NCBI GenBank assembly: GCA_947588795.1
Contig: CANPZJ010000006.1
Location: 1-19,150 of the forward strand
Length of the DNA: 19,150 nucleotides
Source of the DNA: an uncultured Bacilli bacterium
Lineage (GTDB): Bacteria > Bacillota_I > Bacilli_A > RF39 > UBA660
Reading direction: 5' to 3'
The notes beneath the pieces are model-generated. The model searched no databases and was not told where the DNA came from. It saw nothing but the letters and a program-made list of their open reading frames with translations. The position numbers and the translations under genes are program-made. This document shows, piece by piece, positions 1 to 5,747 of this stretch (positions are counted from its first letter, which is position 1; each line of letters begins with the position of its first letter).

Positions 1-455
1 ATTGCTAAATCTTTGACATATTGAATCATACCACCAGCAAGCATTGTAAGTAGTCCATCTCTTGATGGAATTGCTGCATATTCTTTAATTGTATCTAGAC
101 TAGCTACATCGCCACTGATAATTCCAACACGAATACTTAATTTATCATGATCTTTAGCAAATTCAGAAATAATTTTTATAGGTTCTAATAATGTTTTACC
201 AACAAGTAAGGCATTAGGTCCCATAAGAAATTCATCCATATTGATTTTTAGTTCATCTAAAGCTCTTTTTAATAAAGTATTCTTATAAATTTTAACTGCT
301 GAGCCAACTTCATTAAGTTTGTTTCTTAGTTCAGTCATTTCGGCAACAGTTAAACCTTGATATTGGAATAAGATAACAGATTCACTATTTTTGATATTAT
401 CAATAATTTCACTTACGATAACTTTCTTATCATTAAGAATCTTTTCGCTTGCCAT
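1..455 (-). CDS. rplJ: 50S ribosomal protein L10, 3' end outside window
   Basis: L10 forms the base of the L7/L12 stalk on the large subunit and, bound to L7/L12, represses its own mRNA. The reading frame opens at an ATG (453-455) behind a strong AAGGAGG (460-466). It runs 151 codons without a stop to the window edge, so roughly the last 15-25 residues of a normal ~165-175 residue L10 are missing. The translation starts MASEKILNDKK and contains the family-typical stretches QYQGLTVAEMTELR and YKNTLLKRAL. It lies downstream of rplK and rplA in the usual order but has its own promoter and L10 leader. rplL is expected next, off the window. Confidence 0.95.
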   Translation of the reverse strand, partial: MASEKILNDKKVIVSEIIDNIKNSESVILFQYQGLTVAEMTELRNKLNEVGSAVKIYKNTLLKRALDELKINMDEFLMGPNALLVGKTLLEPIKIISEFAKDHDKLSIRVGIISGDVASLDTIKEYAAIPSRDGLLTMLAGGMIQYVKDLA

Positions 456-581
456 ACATCCTCCTTATATATTAAGAAAAGCTTCCGAATGGGAAGCTTA
501 AAAAACAATATTTTTAAAATTCCCCTCGGTAGGATTATTAAAAGTACACCTTCCCTACTGTCTTCGGTTTTTCTTTTCTTC
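456..581 (-). ncRNA. L10 (rplJ) autoregulatory mRNA leader
   Basis: The 126-nt untranslated region before rplJ carries the hallmark pieces of the Firmicutes L10 leader (Rfam L10_leader, RF00557). On the minus strand it reads CCGAAGACAGTAGG (about 554-567), then after a short loop CCTACCGAGG (523-532), then a hairpin just before the ribosome binding site. The known mechanism is that the L10(L12)4 complex binds this kink-turn element and lowers rplJ-rplL expression. The assignment rests on motif recognition and position, not on a covariance search. Confidence 0.85.
479..499 (-). terminator. Leader hairpin, possible rplJ attenuator
   Basis: A perfect 8-bp stem (479-486 with 492-499) with a 5-nt loop sits between the L10-binding element and the rplJ ribosome binding site. 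On the minus strand it is followed by TTCTTAA. The stem plus a short U-rich tail could act as the transcription attenuator known for L10 leaders of Firmicutes, but the U tract is weak, so it may only be a structural part of the leader. Confidence 0.4.
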
Positions 582-587
582 TTAAGT

Positions 588-616
588 ATTATACTCTACA
601 ACTTTATATTTCGCAA
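588..616 (-). promoter_or_regulatory. SigA-type promoter for rplJ
   Basis: On the minus strand TTGCGA (611-616) is followed after 17 nt by a perfect TATAAT (588-593). Transcription would start near 581, giving the L10 leader its 5' end. It begins only a few bases past the rplA stop, so rplJ can be transcribed separately from rplK-rplA. Confidence 0.7.
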
Positions 617-623
617 GTCCAAA

Positions 624-1322
624 TTATATTTCAAATGAGTTTTTGTCAACTTTAATACTTGGACCCATAGTTGTAGATAATGCAATTTTATCAATAAATA
701 CACCTTTAACTGATTGAGGTTTTGCTTTATTGATAGTTCTAATTACATATTCTAAATTTTCTAGTAATTTATCTTCTTTAAATGAAGATTTACCAATAAT
801 AGTATGAACATTACCAAAACTATCAGTTTTATATGTTACCATACCACTTTTTAAATCTTTTACAACATCGCCAGTTTTCATCGTAACTGTACCAGTTTTA
901 GGGTTAGGCATTAAACCTTTAGGCCCTAAAATGTTACCAATTTTACCAACTTCTGGCATCATATCAGGTGTTGCAACGATTACATCAAAATCAAACCAAT
1001 TTTCACTTTTTATTTTATCAAGTAAATCTTTATCACCAACAAAGTCTGCACCAGCCTTTTTAGCATCTTCGGCAGCATCCCCTTTAGCAATAACTAATAC
1101 TTTTTTACTTTTACCTGTACCATTTGGCATTACTAATGATCCACGTAATTGTTGATCTGATTTTTTAGCATCAATATTAAGTTTAATAGCAACTTCAATA
1201 GTACTATCAAATTTAGTAACAGATGATTCTTTTACTAGTTTTGTCGCTTCTTCTTTAGAATATAATTTATCTCTATCTATTTTAGAAGCAACTTCCACAT
1301 ATTTTTTACTACGTTTTCTCAA
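624..1322 (-). CDS. rplA: 50S ribosomal protein L1 (TTG start)
   Basis: L1 forms the mobile L1 stalk near the E site and represses the rplK-rplA mRNA. The 232-residue product matches the usual ~230. It has the L1 signatures: N-terminal RKRSKKY, DVIVATPDMM, and GKIGNILGPKGLMPNPKTGTV around residues 126-147. The start codon is TTG (1320-1322), supported by AGGAGGG six bases upstream and by N-terminal alignment with MAKRGKKY in other L1 proteins. No ATG lies close upstream in frame. The gap to rplK is about 70 nt and carries only a weak inverted repeat beside the ribosome binding site. Cotranscription with rplK is likely. Confidence 0.97.
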   Translation of the reverse strand: MRKRSKKYVEVASKIDRDKLYSKEEATKLVKESSVTKFDSTIEVAIKLNIDAKKSDQQLRGSLVMPNGTGKSKKVLVIAKGDAAEDAKKAGADFVGDKDLLDKIKSENWFDFDVIVATPDMMPEVGKIGNILGPKGLMPNPKTGTVTMKTGDVVKDLKSGMVTYKTDSFGNVHTIIGKSSFKEDKLLENLEYVIRTINKAKPQSVKGVFIDKIALSTTMGPSIKVDKNSFEI

Positions 1323-1393
1323 AATTTTCCCTCCTAACTGTGGTTAATTAGCGGACTCTTTTATCATTATTATAATATATAATATTATTTTTA

Positions 1394-1993
1394 TTAATTT
1401 TCTTCTGTTTCTTCTTCAGATTTTTCTTCGTCGCCAACTACTGGAACATCAACTGGAGCTTCAGTCTTAGCTTCTTCTTCCATAGCCTCAAGTTCTGCTT
1501 CTCTTTTTGCCATTTCTTTTTCTTCTTCAGCGGCTTCTAGAGCTTGTTCAGCAAGTTCAGCATCATTACGTCCTTTAATAGCAATACCCATATTTCTTGC
1601 TGTACCTTCAATAATGTTCATAGCTTCTTCAACAGTATAAGCATTTAAATCAGGTAATTTAGTTTCAGCAATACTTCTAAGGTCTGCTTCTGTAATAGTA
1701 GCAACGATTTGATTTGCTCCTTTAGCACTACCTTTTTGGATTTTAGCTACTTTTTTAAGTAAGAATCCAGCAGGTGGAGTTTTTAGAACAAAGTCAAATG
1801 TTCTGTCATCATAAATTGAAATTTCACAAGGAATTCTATCACCCATTTTATCACGAGTTGCATCGTTAAATCTGGTACAAAATTCTTGTAAGTTAATTCC
1901 AGCAGGCCCTAAAACTGTACCAACTGGTGGTGCTGGTGTTGCTTTACCGGCATCAATTTCAAGTTTAATTTTCTTTACGACTTCTTTTGCCAC
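1394..1993 (-). CDS. rplK: 50S ribosomal protein L11 with acidic C-terminal extension
   Basis: L11 forms the GTPase-associated centre with 23S rRNA. The N-terminal domain (VVKKIKLEIDAGKATPAPP) and the rRNA-binding C-terminal domain ending in GTARNMGIAIKG are canonical. The best start is the GTG at 1991-1993, giving MAKEVVKKIK and 199 residues, with AGGAGGTG at 2000-2007. A GTG three codons upstream lies inside that ribosome binding site and is unlikely. L11 usually ends near residue 141. Here about 58 extra residues follow, Glu- and Ala-rich, low in complexity and predicted coiled or disordered, ending EEKSEEETEEN. The gene is preceded by an L1-binding leader and followed by rplA. Confidence 0.96.
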   Translation of the reverse strand: MAKEVVKKIKLEIDAGKATPAPPVGTVLGPAGINLQEFCTRFNDATRDKMGDRIPCEISIYDDRTFDFVLKTPPAGFLLKKVAKIQKGSAKGANQIVATITEADLRSIAETKLPDLNAYTVEEAMNIIEGTARNMGIAIKGRNDAELAEQALEAAEEEKEMAKREAELEAMEEEAKTEAPVDVPVVGDEEKSEEETEEN

Positions 1994-2027
1994 GAAAAAC
2001 ACCTCCTATTAAAATTTTTTTCGCGTC

Positions 2028-2062
2028 AGTGGTCTTGGGCAAATCCGCATTTCCCTCCCACT
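2028..2062 (-). promoter_or_regulatory. L1-binding site in the rplK leader (23S rRNA mimic)
   Basis: The minus-strand RNA folds as AGTGG/CCACT (2058-2062 with 2028-2032), then an asymmetric internal loop, then GGGAAAT paired with ATTTGCCC (2049-2055 with 2037-2044) around a GCGG loop. GTGGGAGG on the 5' side and AAGACCAC on the 3' side resemble the L1 site in 23S rRNA helices 76-78. Known biology: L1 represses the rplK-rplA operon by binding such a mimic in the mRNA. The match is by eye. Confidence 0.75.
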
Positions 2063-2138
2063 AAACTAGCAATTAAATTTAATTGCATGTTAAATAATAC
2101 CATAAAAAGGCCTATTATGCAATAGTTTTAGCCAATAA

Positions 2139-2168
2139 ATTATATGCAAGTTGTGTCAAGAAAAACAA
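2139..2168 (-). promoter_or_regulatory. Probable promoter for rplK-rplA
   Basis: On the minus strand a perfect TATAAT (2139-2144) lies 18 nt after TTGTTT (2163-2168), upstream of the L1 leader. A TTGACA (2154-2159) also occurs here but is only 9 nt from this -10. The -10 is convincing; the -35 assignment is not certain. Confidence 0.5.
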
Positions 2169-2176
2169 ATAAAATA

Positions 2177-2206
2177 TTGTCTTTTCCATGCATATTATGT
2201 TATGAT
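2177..2206 (+). promoter_or_regulatory. Probable promoter for the Ig-like protein gene
   Basis: TTGTCT (2177-2182) and TATGAT (2201-2206) are separated by 18 nt and end 29 nt before the ATG at 2236. The promoter is divergent from the rplK promoter and its -35 lies about 10 bp from that promoter's -35. Confidence 0.55.
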
Positions 2207-2235
2207 TAAGTTATATTAAGGATAGAGGTTTTATT

Positions 2236-3273
2236 ATGGCAAAAAAATTTTTCTATAATCGAGTATATAATACTAAAAGAACTATAATAAATATTGTTAT
2301 TATCGGAGTATGTGTAATTGGTATTATAGTCTGTTTTATCTTAACATCCAACTTCCAAGGTGAAAACAAAAAAACACCAGAAGGAGAACTTAGTATAAAA
2401 AATGAAGCAACAGTTGAAGTTAATGAAGAATTTACAAATGATATTTTCTTTTCTAAAATTGAAAATTTTGATTTAGATAAAATAAAAATTGAATACTCTA
2501 AAGATTATGATATAGCAAAAGTTGGGGAATATGATGTTAAAATTAAAATAGATGGTAAATCATATAATTCATCAATTAATGTCGTTGATACTACAAAACC
2601 AGAACTCGCATTAAAAGAATATTCTATAACAAGTGGAAGCAAATATACTGCTGATGATTTTGTAGATAATTGTAAAGATAATAGTAATGAAAAATGTAAT
2701 ATTGCCTTTTATACTGAAGGTGTTGATGAAGAAGGTAAAAGCATTGCTTATGATGCCTATTCAAAAGAAGGAACTTATGCTGTTAAAATATCTGCAACTG
2801 ATAGTACTGGAAATCAAACTGTTGGTGAAACAAAATTAACAATTACAGCTAAAAATGCTACTACTAAACCACCGGTTCAAGAAGAACCTAAACCAGTAAC
2901 TTGTAAATATGGTAATGATGAATACGATAGCGAAACTTATTTACTAGCTATTAATATTGCTACTAATAATTGTGCTGTTAGTCTTGATTTATATAAAAAC
3001 GCAACAACTACAAAAGAAATAAATCAATTAATGGAAACAGAAACAACTAGAATTAAAAAGGATGTGGAAAAATTAAATTTAACTGGAACACTTGCTCTTA
3101 ACAGAAAGATATCTGCTATAGTTAATAAAACAGGTGATGGTATTGTTGGATATGAACTTAAAATGACAGTATCAATTACTGATAATGGTGAATCTTCAAT
3201 AGTAACAGAATATAAAGTTGATAAAGATGGTAAAAGAGTGTTCATCCAAAATCCTCATAATTTAGGCGATTAA
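2236..3273 (+). CDS. Membrane-anchored extracellular protein with Ig-like domains
   Basis: 345 residues. A short basic N-terminus is followed by one membrane helix (about 16-36), so the bulk should face outside. Residues ~51-118 and ~119-205 look like two small beta-sandwich domains. The second begins with DTTKPELALKEY and ends with YAVKISATDSTGN, which resembles bacterial Ig-like/DUF5011 domains. A Pro-rich linker (212-220) leads to a C-terminal domain (~222-345) that I do not recognise. The four extracellular cysteines fall in two close pairs (146/154 and 223/246), suggesting disulfides. The ATG follows a modest ATAGAGG. It is a single gene with its own promoter and a strong terminator. A surface role is inferred; ligand unknown. 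Confidence 0.85.
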   Translation: MAKKFFYNRVYNTKRTIINIVIIGVCVIGIIVCFILTSNFQGENKKTPEGELSIKNEATVEVNEEFTNDIFFSKIENFDLDKIKIEYSKDYDIAKVGEYDVKIKIDGKSYNSSINVVDTTKPELALKEYSITSGSKYTADDFVDNCKDNSNEKCNIAFYTEGVDEEGKSIAYDAYSKEGTYAVKISATDSTGNQTVGETKLTITAKNATTKPPVQEEPKPVTCKYGNDEYDSETYLLAINIATNNCAVSLDLYKNATTTKEINQLMETETTRIKKDVEKLNLTGTLALNRKISAIVNKTGDGIVGYELKMTVSITDNGESSIVTEYKVDKDGKRVFIQNPHNLGD

Positions 3274-3286
3274 ATAATTTCAATTT

Positions 3287-3316
3287 AAAATGGAATAAGA
3301 TTTTATTCCATTTTTT
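3287..3316. terminator. Bidirectional intrinsic terminator between convergent genes
   Basis: A perfect 12-bp stem (3287-3298 with 3303-3314) with a 4-nt loop is followed by a T run on the plus strand and by TTTTAAATT on the minus strand. It separates the plus-strand Ig-like gene from the minus-strand gene ending at 3324. Confidence 0.85.
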
Positions 3317-3323
3317 GTTTAAT

Positions 3324-3803
3324 TTATTTATTCTTATATTTACTATTAAAATTTTTTATTAATAATATTAAAGTACAAATTATTGTAATAATATATAGTA
3401 TTAAAAATGCTGCATTCCATAAATTATAATACAAATTATTTGTAAGTAAATTTGGAATAAAATCATATCCTAAATCTCTTACTAAATTAAAAGGAATTTT
3501 TATAAGTATTAATAATATTATCATATATACTATTTCTAATAACATTTTTATTTTAATTTTACTATCTTTATTATTAAATGTATTTATAAAATCATTAATA
3601 GTATTAATAATATTATTTAAAAAGCTTTTATTTAATTTAGCATAATCCATACCTCTTTTATCATATATTTCTTTAGCTATAGCTTTTATATCTACATTTT
3701 CGCTTTCTAAAGCAGTATTATAATAATCTATTTCTTTTTTTATTTCTATTTCTGGTAAATATTTTAATTCTCTGGTCAACTCTTTTATTCTTTCATTTTT
3801 CAT
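3324..3803 (-). CDS. Small membrane protein with HAAS/DUF1700-like N-terminus
   Basis: 159 residues. The first ~50 residues are charged and helical, with LKYLPEIEIKKEIDYYNTAL followed by an acidic stretch and IAKEIYDKRG. This is the pattern seen in DUF1700/HAAS-type regulatory membrane proteins, often encoded beside PadR-type regulators; none is present here. A middle linker (55-80) leads to two membrane helices at about 85-105 and 128-150 and a short basic tail. The ATG at 3801-3803 has a moderate AGGAAG upstream. It follows the thioredoxin-like pair on the same strand but a terminator lies between. Family assignment is tentative; function unknown. Confidence 0.7.
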   Translation of the reverse strand: MKNERIKELTRELKYLPEIEIKKEIDYYNTALESENVDIKAIAKEIYDKRGMDYAKLNKSFLNNIINTINDFINTFNNKDSKIKIKMLLEIVYMIILLILIKIPFNLVRDLGYDFIPNLLTNNLYYNLWNAAFLILYIITIICTLILLIKNFNSKYKNK

Positions 3804-3825
3804 TTAATCATCTTCCTATTTATAA

Positions 3826-3856
3826 ATAAAAATTAAGTAATTTACTACTTAATTTT
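3826..3856 (-). terminator. Terminator of the thioredoxin-like operon
   Basis: A perfect 11-bp stem (3829-3839 with 3846-3856) with a 6-nt loop is followed on the minus strand by TTATTTATA. It overlaps the stop codon at 3855-3857. All the stem pairs except two are A-T, so strength is moderate. Confidence 0.65.
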
Positions 3857-4439
3857 ATTTTTTTCCTAAAACAACTAAGCCAGCAAAGCCACCAATTAAA
3901 ACAACAAATATTGCAACAATTATAATAGCATCATACTTACCTGGCTTTTGTTGTTCACTATCATTTGTATTTTCATTTTCAACTTTAATAAAATCTTGAT
4001 AGTTTATTTTTTCTTCATCAGCAATTTGTTTTACTACATCTACTTCTTCTTTAGCTTTCTTAGCATCTTTTATGGCATCCTCTACCACAGATGTATCTTG
4101 TGGTAAACCAACAGTATGATAATCACCAACTACAATTAGTGGTGTGGCAATATCCTTAGGATCAGTGCTTTCACCAAAATGATCAAGAGTATTAATCATT
4201 AGATTATAAGCATCTTCACTCACTTCATTCCATTCACTATCAAATATTTCTAAATCAACTAATTTAAATGAATCTGGATCATCGGCAAGTAGACCATTAA
4301 AATATTCTAATGCAGAAGCACAAGCTGGACAGCCATCTTTAGTAAACATATATACTGTTACATTACTTTCTGCTTTAACCACTGGTAATAAACAAGCAAA
4401 AGCTAAAATTGCAATAACACTTAATAATAATTTCTTCAT
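3855..4439 (-). CDS. Membrane-tethered extracellular thioredoxin-like protein, CPAC
   Basis: 194 residues. A signal peptide (residues 1-23, VKA before the likely cut) precedes a thioredoxin/glutaredoxin-like domain that opens TVYMFTKDGCPAC, with the redox pair at Cys37 and Cys40. The cis-proline motif ATPLIVVGD follows, with Pro100. A helical charged segment (~115-150) and a low-complexity linker lead to a C-terminal membrane helix (~171-192) ending GKK. The domain should therefore sit outside the cell, anchored at its C-terminus. It is the second of a tandem pair: the ATG lies 13 nt after the stop of its paralog, with GGAG in the gap. A thiol-disulfide exchange role is inferred from the CxxC and cis-Pro; whether it is an oxidase, reductase or isomerase is not visible. 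Confidence 0.85.
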   Translation of the reverse strand: MKKLLLSVIAILAFACLLPVVKAESNVTVYMFTKDGCPACASALEYFNGLLADDPDSFKLVDLEIFDSEWNEVSEDAYNLMINTLDHFGESTDPKDIATPLIVVGDYHTVGLPQDTSVVEDAIKDAKKAKEEVDVVKQIADEEKINYQDFIKVENENTNDSEQQKPGKYDAIIIVAIFVVLIGGFAGLVVLGKK

Positions 4440-4452
4440 AATTTATCTCCTA

Positions 4453-5076
4453 CTACTTTTTTCTACCCAATACCACTAAACTAGTAAAACCACCAATTAA
4501 TACTACAAATATCGCTACAATTATAATAGCATCATATTTACCACTAGATTTTGTAGTATCTGCAGTAGTTTTATCACAACTTTGAACGCCAAAGTCTTTT
4601 ATAACACTAGATAGTTCAATATTATTTTCTTTTGCTAAATCTTTAATAACATCAACTTCTTTTTTACTTTTCTTTGCTTTATTAATAGCATCAGTTATAT
4701 CAGATGGATCATTAGTATTAAAACCAATAGATGCATAATTACCAATAGCAATAACTGGCGTACCAAGTTGGTTTGCATCTAATTTATAGTGCTCAACTGC
4801 AGCCATCAATAAATTATAAGCATCTTCACTTCCTAATATCCATTGTGGATTATTTGGATCAGTTAAATCATCACCACACCATACTTCAATGTTTACTAAT
4901 TTAAAAGCATCTTTATCTTTTTCTAAAAGTCCCTCGAAGTATGTTCTAGCTGCCTCACAAGCAGAACAGCCATTTTTAGTAAACATATAAACTGTTACAT
5001 CACTATCTGCTTTAGCAATTGGCACCATTACTAACATACTAACAATTGCAATAAAACTTAAAATAACTCTTTTCAT
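4453..5076 (-). CDS. Membrane-tethered extracellular thioredoxin-like protein, CSAC
   Basis: 207 residues and a paralog of the next gene. It has a signal peptide (1-23, AKA before the likely cut), TVYMFTKNGCSAC with Cys37 and Cys40, a cis-proline motif LGTPVIAIGN with Pro107, and a C-terminal membrane helix (~182-204) ending GRKK. It has two further cysteines, Cys67 in an insert (VWCGDDLTDP) and Cys167 near the membrane, absent from the paralog. CSAC instead of CPAC should change the redox potential. The start is supported by GGGAGGT. The gene lies about 50 nt downstream of the TetR gene, with a possible second promoter between. Exact substrate unknown. Confidence 0.85.
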   Translation of the reverse strand: MKRVILSFIAIVSMLVMVPIAKADSDVTVYMFTKNGCSACEAARTYFEGLLEKDKDAFKLVNIEVWCGDDLTDPNNPQWILGSEDAYNLLMAAVEHYKLDANQLGTPVIAIGNYASIGFNTNDPSDITDAINKAKKSKKEVDVIKDLAKENNIELSSVIKDFGVQSCDKTTADTTKSSGKYDAIIIVAIFVVLIGGFTSLVVLGRKK

Positions 5077-5097
5077 TTTTACCTCCCTAATAAATTT

Positions 5098-5106
5098 ATT
5101 ATATCA
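5098..5106 (-). promoter_or_regulatory. Possible extended -10 promoter for the thioredoxin-like pair
   Basis: TGATATAAT on the minus strand is an extended -10 (TG-n-TATAAT) 22 nt before the ATG. No good -35 is seen. A 7-bp inverted repeat (5109-5115 with 5121-5127) lies just upstream across the TetR stop codon and could be a weak terminator or a regulator site. Confidence 0.4.
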
Positions 5107-5126
5107 AAGTTTTAAGTTCATTAAAA

Positions 5127-5675
5127 CTATTTTTCCAATGTTTTATAAATTTTCACAATTCTTTTGATTATTTCCTTATCATCAATATTTATTGCATTAG
5201 TGGATATTAAAGTTGCAAGTCCATGTGAATATAACCATACATGCATAAATAATTCTTTAGCAGTATCAAAAGTATAACCTTGTTTATTTACCAAATTAAT
5301 AATAGCACCTTGATTCCATTTTTCATTTAAAACATCATCTATACTTCGCCACTTTAAATTATTTGATAAAAATAAGCTATTAAATAAATTTTTATAATAT
5401 TTAGCAAATTCTACATAAGCTACACATAATGTTACTAAAGCATTTTTATTATCAACTCTACTAGTTATAAATTCATCATATTCTTTATATATTTCCTTAT
5501 ATATATCACTCTTAATTTCATCCATACTATTATAGATACGATATAAAGGTTTAGTTGATATTTTAAGTTCTTTAGCAAGGTCTCTCGCATTAATACTATC
5601 CCAGCCTTTTTTGTTAATAATGACTACAGCTTTTTTTATAATATTTTCTTTTGTAAGCATACAACTTACTGGCAT
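5127..5675 (-). CDS. TetR/AcrR-family transcriptional regulator
   Basis: 182 residues from the ATG at 5673-5675, preceded by AGGGGTGG (5680-5687). A longer frame reaching a TTG at 5745-5747 would run through the promoter and operator, so it is rejected. Residues ~8-54 form a TetR DNA-binding domain: INARDLAKELKIS and the recognition helix region TKPLYRIYNSMDEIK. The C-terminal ligand and dimer domain contains WLYSHGLATL, typical of TetR members with a WHG-type C-terminal domain. It is transcribed away from the Ca2+ ATPase, which ends just upstream on the same strand, and toward the two thioredoxin-like genes. The dyad over its start site suggests autorepression. The ligand is unknown. Confidence 0.9.
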   Translation of the reverse strand: MPVSCMLTKENIIKKAVVIINKKGWDSINARDLAKELKISTKPLYRIYNSMDEIKSDIYKEIYKEYDEFITSRVDNKNALVTLCVAYVEFAKYYKNLFNSLFLSNNLKWRSIDDVLNEKWNQGAIINLVNKQGYTFDTAKELFMHVWLYSHGLATLISTNAINIDDKEIIKRIVKIYKTLEK

Positions 5676-5693
5676 ATAACCACCCCTATCATA

Positions 5694-5707
5694 GTAACTT
5701 ATGTTAC
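5694..5707. promoter_or_regulatory. Dyad operator at the TetR gene start site
   Basis: GTAAC-TTAT-GTTAC is a perfect 5-bp dyad with a 4-nt spacer. It lies immediately downstream of the -10 hexamer (5709-5714) and covers the expected start of transcription, the classic place for TetR autorepression. Binding by this TetR protein is inferred. Confidence 0.6.
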
Positions 5708-5708
5708 C

Positions 5709-5737
5709 ATTATAAACAAAAGAGAATAATTTGTCAA
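5709..5737 (-). promoter_or_regulatory. Perfect consensus promoter for the TetR operon
   Basis: On the minus strand TTGACA (5732-5737), 17 nt, TATAAT (5709-5714): both hexamers and the spacer match the SigA optimum. It begins about 10 nt past the ATPase stop codon. A promoter this strong normally needs repression, in line with the adjacent dyad. Confidence 0.9.
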
Positions 5738-5747
5738 ATTTTAACAA

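Noticed and set aside
931..1155. Plus-strand open frames inside rplA, the ATPase, the GLUG gene and others
   Set aside because: They lie antisense to well-conserved coding sequence, have no ribosome binding sites and give low-complexity hydrophobic products with no recognisable domains.
1994..2002. L11 start at the upstream GTG (2000-2002)
   Set aside because: That GTG is part of the AGGAGGTG ribosome binding site; the second GTG gives the family-typical MAKEVV start.
2154..2159. TTGACA as the -35 of the rplK promoter
   Set aside because: It lies only 9 nt from the nearest TATAAT, and no acceptable -10 stands 16-18 nt downstream.
5676..5747. Longer TetR product starting at a TTG (5745-5747)
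   Set aside because: It would be translated from sequence upstream of the transcription start; a perfect promoter and dyad occupy this stretch and a good ribosome binding site precedes the ATG at 5675.
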